Shown: piece by piece, positions 1-15,059 of the stretch | Layout: every line of letters begins with the position of its first letter | Position numbering within the stretch: the stretch's first letter is position 1 | Assembly: GCA_030704615.1 (NCBI GenBank) | Contig: CM060732.1 | Location: 55,967,053-56,031,052, forward strand | Source of the DNA: Takakia lepidozioides | Lineage: Eukaryota; Streptophyta; Takakiopsida; Takakiales; Takakiaceae | Direction of reading: 5' to 3' | Length of the DNA stretch: 64,000 bases | The notes under the pieces: generated by a model | The model's database searches: none | What the model saw: only the letters and a program-made list of their open reading frames with translations | Told to the model about the DNA's origin: nothing | Position numbers and translations under genes: made by a program

Positions 1-179
1 AATTAATTGTTGCAAAAGAAAAATAGGGTGTTAAAAAACAAAGGGTTTTACAATATTACCTAAAGATAGGGTGGAAAAAAATGTTAAAAAAATATATAGC
101 CTAGTATAAATATACCTTTGTATAAAAATAATACAATATAGTGACCTCTCCGTGACTGGGTGTATTTGGTCTCGAATGG

Positions 180-2700
180 ATTGGGGTAATATTGGGTTAC
201 ACGACGGGGTGTTTAACTCCACTCTGGGTTACATAGGATGGATGTAACTCACATTTGGTCTCGAAATTTGATTAAGTCCAAATTGACGAAGTATTAAATG
301 GACTATGAAGAGTTACATGACACACCGGGGTTACAGGGGTTACACCAATTGGGATACCAATACCTAGGGTTATACTACAGTAGCCTCCCATGAAAAAGGG
401 TTTCATGTTGTGGAGGGTAGCGTGTTGGTTAGGTGATTGTAGTGCAGGCGGCGATATTTTGGGTTCTTAAGTACTTAATAGTGAAACCAAAGGTAAGGGG
501 AGGGAGGGGGGGGGGGGGGATTCGATAGGGGCCCCGCTGGAGGAAACAGGGCTGCCGGAATCCGGCAAAAGTACCGTCAAATAGCACGAGTGCATTAAGT
601 TCTTACCTCATTTTATTATCTTCCTTTTTTAAGCAGTTTTGTAATTTTTTCGCGAGAGCATATTTTCATTTCACTGTAGCATAATCTCAAGATATTTCAG
701 CAATCTATAGAATATTCTAATTTTCTGGGCGCTTGAGCATACTCAGAGTGACGTGAGTATATTCACATGCTACTACCCAACCTCCTTCTTGCTAGCTGCT
801 AGAGTAAACCAGGATGGCAGAGGGCCATGATGCCATGACCAAAATGAGTCACTAGTTCAGAAGAGACTAAAACTGATCATTCCGGTAGAAAGATACACCC
901 GAGTTGAATCAGCCACCATGTCACATAGCAATAGATAGTGGGCAGTATCCTTGAGCTTTGCGCTCGGCGCCTCATAGCGAGGTTACTATGAAAGAGGTTA
1001 TATCTATTCATTCCTGAAAGAAGTATCATTCCCTTATTGACATTTCTATTCATTTGAAGATGGTTTCGGTTCCAAATTTTCATTTTTAACGGAGGCCATG
1101 CTTGCAAAGCCCACCAAAGTAAGGTGGAGGCGGGAACAACCCCTTAGAACGTAGCCCTCACCTTTATATATTGTCTCAAGACCGTGGAGCCTTCAAAAAG
1201 GGGCCACCCCCTCATCCTACTTCGTTGGAATTCTTTGGAAAGCTCTAGAACTAGAAAGAGGACCCACTGTCTCACATATCCTATTCCTATGCTAGCCTCT
1301 ATACGTCGCCTCTTATATCACTCTTTCCAACGTCCTTGCCTTCCCTCCCCATTGGCCGCTCTAATCATTTTTTTTTTTTTTGACCTTCAAGAATAGCCCT
1401 GGCGAAAATTTGGGACCCTTTATTTTCTCTTTTCACTATAATCAAGGATCACTTTAGACTACGGTCAAAAACCAAGTCCAACTTAGAATGCAAGGTTTCT
1501 ATTGGTCGAGGGCATTTTCTTGGATATATTTGGCTTTACACTACGGACCAAGACCAACAAAGTTAGGAATGGCATGGCGTCTAAAGAGATCTTTGGTCTA
1601 GGGACCAAGAAAGGAATCCTTGTAGTTCGGAGGACCAATTATTTAACATAATTATCTGACCCTAGACCAAGTATAGAAACATTAAACGAAAGAAGGAATA
1701 TAGACCTGCGACCTATGACCTTCGGTTCGTTCTCTGAGTTGGAAATGAGCTAAAAAGGGAGGAGGAAAGAGGCCCTGGTGAACCATCATAAATGAACAAG
1801 TGTAAGCTTTGCTGCCCGACAGTATCAAGTACCAGGCCCACTGAGGGACGGGCTAGGGGCAAGAACAAGGGGTACTTCCAGTGCAAAATTTGGTCTTGCA
1901 CCGATCATCCCATGGACCAAACTATAATTTTCTTGAACAATCTTGACCGTCCGTTAGAATCAATCTTGAATGTCAAGTGGAAAGTGATGGAAGTTAATAC
2001 ACCTCTTTTTAAGTTTCTTAGTCTTGGTCCCGGTCCCGGTCCGCTTTACACAGGGACCACTTTTGTCCCTAGGATATTCATATTTTAATATGCATCTAGG
2101 GACCAATATCTGAACGAAGCAAATTGGTCCAGAGGTTTCTTGGTCTTGGTCTTGGTTCATAGTCTACAGTGGCCCTAAGGGGCCTGATTTGTGAGTGGCA
2201 GCTCCAGAGTAATTCCCTTTAAAAACAAAAAACAAAAGTCTTTCAAATTGGAGATAAGGTAAGAACTTAATGCACTCGCGCCATCTGACGGTACTTTTGG
2301 CCGATTCCAGCTGCTTGGGCTCCTCCGGCAAGGGGGCCTCTGTCAAATCCTCCCCAACCCCTCTTACCTGGGTTCCACTATTAAATACTTAGGAATTCAA
2401 AAGGGTTTCGTGAACTGGTGTGCTGGTAAGGTGACTGTAGTGTAGCCTGCTTGGTTTTGGGTTTGGGAGGCTATTGTAACCCTTAGTAATGTAACCCAAG
2501 CTATTGTCACCCCAGCCGGTGCCACCCCGCAATAGTGTCATCTGTGTGTCTTTGTGTTACTCCTCGGTCCATTTTATACTTCGCCAAATTTCGAGACCAA
2601 GCGTGAGTTACACTCCATTCTGTGTAACCTGGAGTGGAGCTACAACCCCATCGTGTAACCCCACTGGAGTTTACCTCCAACCCATGTAACCCTCTGTCAC
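180..2700. mobile_element. Non-autonomous element with long (~450 bp) terminal inverted repeats
   Basis: The left end (about 180-625) and the reverse complement of the right end (about 2245-2700) align over roughly 450 bp with many mismatches. Shared landmarks are the GGTTACACGA-GGGGT stretch, TTGGTCTCGAAATTTG, and a block reading CAAAAGTACCGTCA then GAGTGCATTAAGTTCTTACC. A piece inside each end (394-467 and 2400-2464) is instead in direct orientation, so one arm was locally rearranged. The interior holds no transposase-like reading frame; 1440-2160 is enriched in GGACCA/TGGTCC words. Long imperfect TIRs without coding capacity fit a Mutator-like or foldback derivative, but I see no clear target duplication and the outer limits are uncertain by some tens of bases. 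Confidence 0.6.
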
Positions 2701-2719
2701 ACCGACTAGAGTTACACTC

Positions 2720-4258
2720 ACTTCAGTTCCATCATCCATGCCACTCTCAAGAGAGGAGGGGAAGATTTGACATGCCAGAAACCAGCGTCCTGTCAGAGGT
2801 TGCACGTGTTAAGTTCTTACATTCCTAGTGCTCTCCCTTGCAATTGGCTACATTGTCTAGTTGGCACTACATAGTGTACAATTCTCAACTTTTTATGACC
2901 CTAAAATGAAGCGAGATGGGTGGATGCAAGCGTGTGGCCCACGTGAAACACCCATGTGTCCTGCTACTTGGGATTGGAACCATTTTAAAAGCTAAGGATA
3001 CCATTGGAACGCCTTGACCCACAAAAGGTCTGGGGCCCATCCTCATTTACAGTCGCTTGATGATGATCTGCATTTTCATCCGCCACCCACCCTGAACCCT
3101 AAGCCCAAAATTTGGAAAGCAAGGGTAAGATGATTCATTCCTCTTTGGGTTTCCGGAAGGGGGTGCACCAGGGTGTACATGTACACCACAATGGGGCCGA
3201 GTGCCCTAACTTAGTATGTGTTTCGGCCTGCCCCTAGTGTGTGTATTGGGCCTTATGTGAAGGCCAAAACTGGCATTGTAGATATCACGGTGGCAAACTA
3301 CTGGAACCCACATGCAGTGATGGGCCCATTCTGCTCTTATCTCGCTTCCCTCATGTCCGCAATCTCGATTCTCTGTCCAAATGCAGCGCAGAGCAGTGTA
3401 TAAGCACAGGCTGTGAGTAATAAGTTGCCAGCAACAATCGTGGCAGCTCTGTTCCTGTCAAGGTAGGATTGTCTCGACAAAGTGGCTACATCAGATCCAA
3501 AACCTTCAAGATTGACATACCAAACTGCAAAGCAAAATTGTGTTCAAAGCAGTCCAAAAACCTTCTGCGCACAGTAGCATGGTATTGCTCTCGTGGTGGC
3601 ACTACTGCTGGCTGGATTAGTGTACTTATCTAAATCTCGCAAATTGGCATACACTGGCTAGGTTATGTCCACTGTGCAGTAGGAAAACGAATTAAAAACT
3701 TTCATCCTCATATCAATGGTATGGGGAACCTAGTCAAGAAGCAACAGATTATTTCCCTTCCAGTGTGCTTAGTTGGTGTGTAAGAATACCTAACACCAAG
3801 AGCCTCAGTTCACAGTGTTTCTCAAAGGAGTCTGTTTTGAAGAATGAGTGGACCATGATATGCGATGCTAATCAGGTCGTAGCTCACACTCGAGAAGAGG
3901 GAAAAAAATCACTGCAAGCTAAAACAGAAGTAGCATTCTGCTCCACAATACTTATGGTCGACAGTACTCTCCTTCTGGCTTCTATCAAGGACAAGTGATC
4001 ATTCAGGGACCGAAGTTTCGTGTGAAGTTTTTTTCTTGAACCGCAACAGGTTTCATTTGTCATATGGTACATACTCTTTCCTTGTTGGAAAAGGAAAGGT
4101 AAAAGGGAACACGAGAGACTCTCATATCACCTTCCCTCCAGGTCGTCGAGTATAATTGATATTGGGGGTCACTAAAACAGTGCACCCCCCACTTTCCTCA
4201 TAACTTCTGCCCAACTCTAAGTACCGAGACCTAATATACACATCAATGGGTATGGTCC
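2720..4258. other. Intergenic stretch, no gene recognised
   Basis: Only short open frames occur here and none shows a recognisable domain or a splice pattern that extends it. It lies downstream of the receptor pseudokinase gene on the minus strand and probably includes its 3' untranslated region near 4.26-4.36 kb. Confidence 0.4.
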
Positions 4259-4358
4259 TCACACAGACGTCATTATTCGTATGGGTTTCAAAGATTTTTT
4301 GTCAAATAGAAGCTGTTCTCCGTCATCCTTGCGATGTTTGAAGTGTGAGCTATTCATG

Positions 4359-5777
4359 TCAAGGAAGCATAAGGTCGGTCGAAGAATCGTCTTGAAGAAT
4401 CTCCAGTTGAGCCCACAACAGAGGAGAAGCTCTGGGACCAGCGAGCTGTGGTGACATATTGAGAGATTCAGCAAGCATCTGAGTGACTCTCCGCATGGAT
4501 GGCCTCTTAGAAGGCTTCAGTGATAGGCAGAGACTGATAATCTTACAGAGCCCCACGAGCTCATCATGATTGTGAGACTTCAACATTGGATCCACTATGT
4601 ACCATACCATTTTTGGGTCAGAGAGATACTCGGTGGCCCAATCGACAAGAGAACCTTCCAATTCACTGTGAGGAGGTCGGCCAGTGATAGTTTCGAGTAA
4701 GAACACACCAAAACTGTACATGTTGCTCTCGAAATCGGGGCAGTGTCGATCTGAGCCCTCTAGATCATTATAGCCGATTGCCCTTTGGCCCATCCAGTTT
4801 GCCCTCGGATGCCGTTCGCTTCTTATAACAGGCACCTTTGTCACCCCAAAATTTGCTATCTTGGCAGCATAGTCGTCCGTAAGATAAACTGCACTTGAAT
4901 CAAAGTTCAAGTGGCTGGCAGGAGGGATCAGGTCATGGTGCATGTACTCCAGACCGTAGGCTGCTCCCATCACTACACGCATGCGTGCTTGCCAGTCTAA
5001 GTGCTCCGACTCCTTGTTATGAAGATGGTCAAAGAGGGTGCCATTGGATGCATATTCGAAGATGAGCATGCGGGTAAAGGGATCCTCCTCTGCGCAATAG
5101 GCCACCAGATTGACCAAGTGCCCATGCTTCATCCGTGCCAGAGCTTCTACAGTCCTCCGAAACGAGAGCTCCGCTTGAGGCGTCCAGTTTACTGCGCCAG
5201 ACACCCGGATACTAGCGGCTGCAACCTCTGTCCCACTTGATAACGTCCCTTTGTACACAACGCTGTCGGCAGAAGAGCCAATGATGTTGCTGAAGTCCTC
5301 ACATGCTTTCTCCATTTCCCCCCTACTTAGTGAAGGCACGGTCGTTTCAAACGCCTTCTGCAGGTGTCCACTCATGCCTGACTTCCAAGGGCTAACTGCA
5401 GTTGTTCTTCGTCTCTGACGAACGTATACGACAGCCAATACGACCAGAGCCGTGATCAACAGAACTCCAGCTCCACATCCCACTAGATAGACCCACAAAT
5501 GGGACTTCACAGATTTAGAAGAGTCAGCCTTTGCCGGGCTCAGACCTCCAGCAGAAGGTTCTCCAACCCAAGCCTGAGCTTCCAGGCTGTCCGACTGCAG
5601 CATGCGAGAACCTGTAAACGAACGGCCGGCGCTACCAGACACAAACCCGAGAAACATCAAGCAAAGCACCATCCAGGAGAGCATATCCCTTGCACGGCAC
5701 ATCCTAATTCCACTTGCGCTGGAGTGAACCATCCTTAAACGTCCCATCCCACCCCTCCCCAAACTCCCTAATCTCAA
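4359..5777 (-). CDS. Receptor-like pseudokinase of the MDIS1/MRH1 (LRR-VI) type, lacking leucine-rich repeats
   Basis: The 472-codon frame has an N-terminal hydrophobic segment (residues 32-51) that looks like a signal peptide, a short ectodomain, one membrane span (about 94-119, followed by RQRRR) and a protein-kinase fold (about 155-430). The kinase part resembles the MDIS1/MRH1 group: it has ACEDFSNIIG, a YKGTLSSGTE strand, EYASNGTLFDHLH and DYAAKI. Catalytic residues are absent: the beta-3 Lys position reads VAAAS (185-189), the HRD loop reads SHLN (288-291) and DFG reads NFG (309-311). The predicted role is therefore scaffolding or co-receptor signalling at the plasma membrane. Family members usually carry LRRs before the membrane span, and none is present. 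Met32, at the start of the hydrophobic segment, is a likelier start than Met1, because the first 31 residues are basic and would precede the signal peptide. Missed upstream exons remain possible, though no LRR is seen in the 1 kb upstream. Confidence 0.8.
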   Translation of the reverse strand: MRLGSLGRGGMGRLRMVHSSASGIRMCRARDMLSWMVLCLMFLGFVSGSAGRSFTGSRMLQSDSLEAQAWVGEPSAGGLSPAKADSSKSVKSHLWVYLVGCGAGVLLITALVVLAVVYVRQRRRTTAVSPWKSGMSGHLQKAFETTVPSLSRGEMEKACEDFSNIIGSSADSVVYKGTLSSGTEVAAASIRVSGAVNWTPQAELSFRRTVEALARMKHGHLVNLVAYCAEEDPFTRMLIFEYASNGTLFDHLHNKESEHLDWQARMRVVMGAAYGLEYMHHDLIPPASHLNFDSSAVYLTDDYAAKIANFGVTKVPVIRSERHPRANWMGQRAIGYNDLEGSDRHCPDFESNMYSFGVFLLETITGRPPHSELEGSLVDWATEYLSDPKMVWYIVDPMLKSHNHDELVGLCKIISLCLSLKPSKRPSMRRVTQMLAESLNMSPQLAGPRASPLLWAQLEILQDDSSTDLMLP

Positions 5778-6143
5778 ATTCTACGAACAATAGTCTGCTA
5801 TTTCTCCCCAACTGCGATGTGATGGTGAAAACTCAAGCACCGCTGTGCACCTAGTCCTCACACGAACTCCCACACTACTTCCTTGTATTCGACGCTATCA
5901 CAACTTGTCATCATTGGAAACCTGCAGCTCCCCGCCATATGCCACCATACCTCAAGCCCTCCGACTCCGAGCTCGGGGTAGAGACAATTACGAAACCCTG
6001 AAATCCAGAAACACCAAGCTCCCCTCCTATCGTCCTCGTAATCCCTAGCACGCATTTCCAGTTTCTTCAATCCCTCGGTTACACAAATTCTTCACTCCGA
6101 AGCCAGCAATTGACCATCGCGTAGCCTCCAGAACTCTCCAAGC

Positions 6144-6428
6144 CTAGGAATCCTCGTTCTCAATCCCAAACTGCTGTCTTGCAAACCTCGAGGCCACGTT
6201 CTTTGCAGAAAACAATCCTCCGTGACTTGTCTGCAGCCCCATAAGACCAATCGTTGCGCCCATCTCGCTGCTTCCTAGAACTCCCCGCCTCCAATGTTGA
6301 CGCTGCCACCTCTGCCTCACAACTGAGCTTCCCGTGCCAGCAGCGAACAAGGAAGCAACGCTGGCGGAGTACCACCTCTTGTAATGAAAACGAACCACCT
6401 CTACAGTTGCCCAGAACTTGCTGGCCAT
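6144..6428 (-). CDS. Possible small mitochondrial-type protein, hypothetical
   Basis: This 94-codon frame starts MASKFWATVEVVRF and is rich in Arg and Ser with almost no acidic residues over its first 70 positions, as in a mitochondrial presequence. It lies 0.37 kb upstream of the pseudokinase gene on the same strand. I do not recognise the family and cannot show a conserved domain. A chance open frame or a first exon of something longer are both possible. Confidence 0.3.
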   Translation of the reverse strand: MASKFWATVEVVRFHYKRWYSASVASLFAAGTGSSVVRQRWQRQHWRRGVLGSSEMGATIGLMGLQTSHGGLFSAKNVASRFARQQFGIENEDS

Positions 6429-6597
6429 CCTTTTCCCCTTCCCACTAAACCATGGTTTAAATCACCCGACGGCCGAGTCTCGTTAAGACAAGAATCGCCC
6501 CGATTTGATCGTGGCCTCTCGTATTACATCAATAATACGCGCCAGACTGGCCCAGCAGCAGCCCTTTCTAATATATATACATTTGGAGAAGACGTGC

Positions 6598-6906
6598 ATG
6601 GGCAAACGTTATGGGACTAAAAATTTTAATGGAGCATTATTTCGGCCCCCCCCTCCTCGCCTCCTCGCTCTCGCTCGCCAGTGGATGTTAAAATAATACC
6701 CGACAGGCTCGCCGGAAGCAAAGGCCAGTTGGATGATGGTCTGAACTCGCGGCACAGCTAATGATGGGGTATCAGCTGGGCTGTCATTATGGACTGCGCT
6801 ACTTACTAGGGCACCCCTGCCATAATTTGGGACCCTTTTGTGAGTCACATAAAAAACAAATGTGTGGCGGGTATTTATCCCATAATGTTTGCCCCAAACA
6901 CCACAC
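6598..6906. mobile_element. Candidate ~0.3 kb MITE
   Basis: TGGGCAAACGTTATGGGA at 6598 is repeated in inverted form near 6885-6906 (its reverse complement reads TGGGGCAAACATTATGGGA). The span contains only short open frames. No target duplication is obvious, so the element call rests on the inverted ends alone. Confidence 0.35.
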
Positions 6907-7342
6907 TGGGAAGGCATATATACGCCACCTCATGTGATGCATATCCTCGCGTGGGATGCGGCTGATCGTTAAGTAAGATTTGGATGGATGAAAGTTGCCT
7001 TGTCCAATGTAGAAGCTTCTTTGGACTCTTGCATTGCAAGGCTGATTGCTGTCCATGCAATGGTGTAGCGACATGTGGCGTGGCCCAACATCATATGCTT
7101 CATGTGCTTGGTCTTTGTGGGGGCCAACTTGTCTTTGGCATATATGGGGTACATGGGGTGAGAGGCTACCCCAGAGAAGTTCATGTACACAAAAAGGTGG
7201 TCAAGGGAAACATGCAAAGTGGGAAGCATTGATGAGGTGAGAGTTATGAGGGGACATCATCAGTGTCGCCCTATTATGATAATGCGAATGGGACACATAC
7301 ACACAAAGGTGGCAGGTCAAATCAGCTGAGGTTTTGTTATGT

Positions 7343-7391
7343 AATTTGTGGGTATCGTAAACGACGTTGTCATTTACGATACTCACAAATT
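7343..7391. repeat. Near-perfect 19-bp hairpin with 11-nt loop
   Basis: The arm at 7343-7361 (AATTTGTGGGTATCGTAAA) pairs with 7373-7391 at 18 of 19 positions around an 11-nt loop. The surrounding 6.9-7.75 kb has no recognised gene. It may be the remains of a small inverted-repeat element. Confidence 0.7.
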
Positions 7392-8028
7392 GTATTCGGC
7401 GAAAACAGCCAAGTTTTGGTGCAAGTGATGAGCACACAAAGAGGCATCAAGGGGCCCGGCCATCCAAGGCCCAAAAGGAGTGCCCAAATACAAAGATGGC
7501 ATCAAAGATAGAAAAATCAAGTGGGCCCCAAGAGTACTTAGTTGCAGTGTGTTGTTCGCTTGTGGAAGGGGATGTCCCCAAGACAGGGGTGCGTGCCGTC
7601 AAAGATGCGTCACGATTTGTGGTGTCATCCTCACCATCACCACATTTGTGAAGAACTAGTCTTTTATGATCATCAGGGCCTCCATGTTTTTGGTTGTTTG
7701 TTTACTCCACACAGGTGACGGGACCATGGTAGTGGTGTTGGATGCACGGTAGCATTATCGATGGCGGCGCCAACATTGTTGAAAAAATAAAGGAAGGAAT
7801 CGTGCACACATCCTCTTCAAACCATGTAACAGAAACCCTGCTTTTTCCTGTTGACCATTAAAGGTGTCTGCACTGCAGATTACAAAAGCTGCAGTGCAAG
7901 AGCAGGACATGGCATGACATGACATGACATTCTTCAAGTGCGAGAGGCAGCACTGACATTACTCTTTCCCTGCATTCAAAACTCTATGAATTGCATTGAG
8001 ACTCGAGAGTGATAACTTTCCAATTGAG

Positions 8029-8060
8029 AGAGAGAGAGAGAGCGAGAGAGGGAGAGAGGG
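8029..8060. repeat. GA-rich microsatellite
   Basis: A run of GA dinucleotides interrupted by GC and GGG. It lies in an otherwise gene-free stretch (7.4-8.3 kb) in which I see no other feature. Confidence 0.8.
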
Positions 8061-8489
8061 CATCATCTCTCAACTGAAACCCATGTTTGCCTTGAAAACA
8101 TTACTTCATGGATGAATGGATCGAGCGGCGGGTTCTTCATGGGGCTAATGCACCTTGGTTGACCCATCTATAACACTCGCAGACAAAAAGGATTCCTTGT
8201 GAAAACAATAGAAAAGACAAGTCTTCCAGTTTTTCATTTCTTAATGGAAGACGGTTATTTTCTCCTCTCACTATTAAGGGGTGGTGAGCTGTCGCTCCCA
8301 GGTGTTTCCCTTTTCAAAAAAAAAAAAAAAAAGGACGTACTGACCTACTAGCTTATTAGGCACTTCCGTGCCTAATAATTAATAAAAATGGAATATTATT
8401 AGGCAGATTCGTTTTTATTATTTAGGCACCTCACCTAGGTAATTTCCAAACATTAGGCGTTTATTACAGTCGACCCTGGATAATAATGA

Positions 8490-8640
8490 ACAATTGTTTT
8501 TTACCTCCCTCAAAAACTATTGTCAAGGTAATTTTCTTTTTAAGAAACATAATGGTCTTGAAAATAGATATTATCTCAACAATTATTTTTTACCTCCCTC
8601 AAAAACTATTTTTCTCTTTTAAAAAAAACATAATGTTTGA
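8490..8640. repeat. Two tandem copies of a ~85-90 bp hairpin-forming unit
   Basis: The unit contains CCTCCCTCAAAAACTATTGT followed by a (G/C)AGGTAATTTTCTTT stretch and CATAATG. Three more copies lie at 9470-9690. Within the better copies, ACCTCAACAAT and ATTGTTGAGGT are complementary, so each unit folds on itself. Confidence 0.7.
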
Positions 8641-8762
8641 TATGTGATTGAGAGCATGAGCCAATGTCTTGCAAACATGCATATCGAGGATGATGATGTT
8701 AATGACAATATTCTCTCAGATTCAGAAGATTCACATGAGATAGGTGATGAGACTTATGTATT

Positions 8763-9030
8763 AGGGAAGGGTCCTTCCCAAGGCCCTTCCTGAATTTGAG
8801 AGCACCAGCAACGAGGGCGGAGCCCGAGTTCCGGGTGCTCGAAAATTCAGGAAGGGCCATGGGAACTACCCTTCCCCAACGTGAAAAACTGGGAAATTTT
8901 TCTTTCCCGCTCCTTGCCCCGCAAATCGGGGGACCCTTCCACACGTGGAAGGTACTTCCCGCAAATTGGGGGACCCTTCCAAAAGCGGAAGGTACTTCCC
9001 CTAAATGGGGGAACCTTGCGGCCAGGGAGG
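8763..9030. repeat. Inverted repeat followed by a GC-rich tandem repeat
   Basis: The sequence around 8763-8803 (GGAAGGGTCCTTCCC, then GGCCCTTCCTGAATTT) is complementary to 8835-8880 (AAATTCAGGAAGGGCC). From about 8915 to 9020 a unit of nearly 50 bp is repeated, with GGGGGACCCTTCC and GGAAGGTACTTCC in each copy. No coding signal is evident. Confidence 0.6.
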
Positions 9031-9188
9031 CTCCTTGAATTACAAAGAAAAACATTTGCCAGTGTTTTATGAAGATGTAGTTGCATCAATGCAGGGCCCT
9101 TTGGAAGTTGTGTGGCCATGAAATTATAAATTGCATACATTTTTTTCCCTTTTTTGGACTTTAAATAATACAATTTAGACTTTTTTTC

Positions 9189-10140
9189 CAGTGTTGGACT
9201 GGTATCATGGTTTCTTGATACCACTAGGGTGAAGGTATTGGGGTACAGTTGAATTATTGAAACCAGTATGGTACTGGTATCAAATGATGTATAAATTTAA
9301 TAGCCTGGTATGGTATATGGTAGGGTATCAAAGTGAAAATCTGACTAGTATGGTATTAAACAAAATTCTAAAAGTCATACCAGCCTCGTATGTGCCAGGG
9401 TCTGGTTTTTTTTTAAATTAAAAATTAGAAAAAAAGGATGGAGGCCCTTTAAATCATATTAAGATTTCAACTATTCACCTCCCTCAAAAACTATTGTTCA
9501 GGTAATTTTCTTTAAAAAATGGTTTTGAAAACAGATATTACCTCAACAATTATTTTTGACCTCCCTCAAAAACTATTGTTGAGGTAATTTTCTTTAATAA
9601 AAAAACATAATGGTTTTGAAAACAGATATTACCTCAACAATTATTCTTGACCTCCCTCAAAAACTATTGTTGAGGTAATATCTGTTTTCAAAACAAAGCA
9701 ACGCAAAGCAAAACAAAACAAAACAGCAGCAGATGCACATTTAAGAAGAGGAAATCTGACTGAAAACCCTACTAAACTTCTAGACATGAAGGCGTAGCCA
9801 TGCAAAAATGCCTCCCCACAATCTCGTCAAATCTGCGCCTCCATCCTCATTGAAGTGCCCTCTTGAAAACGCTCTATGTAGTTAGTATCCCTAATGAAAA
9901 CTACCCTAAACCTACCCCTACATCCGGTCCCTCAACCGGCGCATGTAGGGTATTGGAGTGGTAGAGGAAGAAGACCAGACTGGTATGTTTTGCACCAGGG
10001 TTTTAGAAGTCCACGTATCCTACCCCACCAGGGTATTGCCGGGTTTTGCCCTTGTAGGTACCCGCCTGGTATGATCCTTCGTACCATTACCTTTACCCTA
10101 GTTGATACCCGCCCAAGAACTATATACCGGTCCAACACTG
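9189..10140. mobile_element. hAT-type non-autonomous element, 952 bp
   Basis: The ends are CAGTGTTGGACTGGTAT at 9189 and ATACCGGTCCAACACTG at 10124-10140, the CAGTGTTGG ends typical of hAT elements. The flanking 8 bp are TTTTTTTC on the left and ATTTTTTC on the right, a target duplication with one mismatch. The element carries palindrome-rich repeats but no hAT transposase frame. It sits inside the larger inverted-repeat element, so it inserted later. Confidence 0.75.
9613..9694. repeat. Perfect 29-bp hairpin, 24-nt loop
   Basis: The arms 9613-9641 and 9666-9694 are exact reverse complements (start GTTTTGAAAACAGATATTAC). The loop contains the CCTCCCTCAAAAA motif of the neighbouring tandem units, so this is the terminal copy of that array joined to an inverted flank. 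Confidence 0.85.
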
Positions 10141-10776
10141 ATTTTTTCCACATATTTGGACATTTTAGTGGTTTTCACAATTTTCGAGCAATTAAGCATT
10201 TCTTAAGAAATTTTTCCACATTTTAGGCACGTTTTTCAAAAAATATTCTAAATTTAATTAGGCACTTGATTTTTAATTAATTATTGCCTAATAAGCTAGG
10301 TGAGTACGGTACTCTACAGGCCAATTTTGATTATGTCTAGTAAGATGGCAGCTAGCATGTGACGAAAAATGTGAACTTGGGCCTCTGTTGGTCAACGTCA
10401 GAATAGGAATTTTCATCATAACAGCTTGTGGAACTGTTTCTCATGAAAGGAGGAGGTACGCATGTAGGAGTATTTGGGTTGAGCAGGCACTCATTCATCC
10501 ATGACCAGGCCAGCTTTCCTGGCTCTCTTGCTAATAACTTCATGGTGCATTTTGTGAAGTTCAAACCATGGCCCCCCAAAAAACAAACATGGCAGCTGAC
10601 CACTCAGCGTCGTCGAAAGCTCCATATCCTGAAGCGACTTGTCCCAATGTAGACCGGAGTGTTTCATTAAAAACTCAAGTAGGATTGGGCATAGAGATCT
10701 TGCAAAGTAGACTATCATTAGTCTAGCATGTGAAAACCTTATTACAGCCATCTCTGCTGCTTGCCTTAGCCTTGCA

Positions 10777-14757
<3,981 letters not shown>

Positions 14758-15000
14758 AGAGTACACATCTTACCTGCCCATTTATAACCAATGACATCTC
14801 CAACCAGTTTATCCGACGTTTCCCATGTTTCTTGCCCAGCACAGATATGAATATCATTAGTCCGAAGAACTTGTCCCACTTCAAGTTGTTTCCTTTGGTT
14901 GGTCAACCCTGAGAAGTTGAAAGTGGCCAGCCGCAAGCCAGCCCTTTGCGTGTGAATTGTTTGTCGTCTAGGTAGCTTGTGATTGCTCCTGGACGGCCAA
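14758..15000 (-). mobile_element. 5' fragment of a LINE (start of the APE-type endonuclease)
   Basis: The minus strand encodes LATFNFSGLTNQRKQLEV and then AGQETWE, the first strand and the catalytic Gln-Glu region of an APE-like LINE endonuclease. The fragment stops near 14758 after GYKWAGK. It lies head-to-tail behind the 3' end of the neighbouring LINE fragment, with a (CT)n run between. Confidence 0.6.
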
Positions 15001-15059
15001 CCGTTCTGCAAAGGGGGGACAGTTACCCCATGTGTAGATTTTGCTCGTCTCTCCCAAGA

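Larger units (their letters stand above)
8337..10307. mobile_element. ~2 kb TIR element with TTAGGCA-rich ends, host of a nested hAT element
   Basis: The left end reads GTACTGACCTACTAGCTTAT then TAGGCA. The reverse complement of the right end reads GTACTCACCTAGCTTATTAG then GCA, so the two match apart from a 3-bp gap. Both subterminal regions repeat TTAGGCAC and ATTAATTA words. The interior contains hairpin-forming tandem repeats and a second, nested element, but no transposase frame. The flanks do not show a convincing target duplication. The superfamily is not identifiable by eye. Confidence 0.6.

Noticed and set aside
4359-5777. Active receptor kinase
   Set aside because: The beta-3 Lys, the HRD residues and the DFG Asp are all replaced.
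8921-9020. CRISPR-like regular repeats
   Set aside because: Only two or three imperfect units without unique spacers, in a eukaryotic genome.
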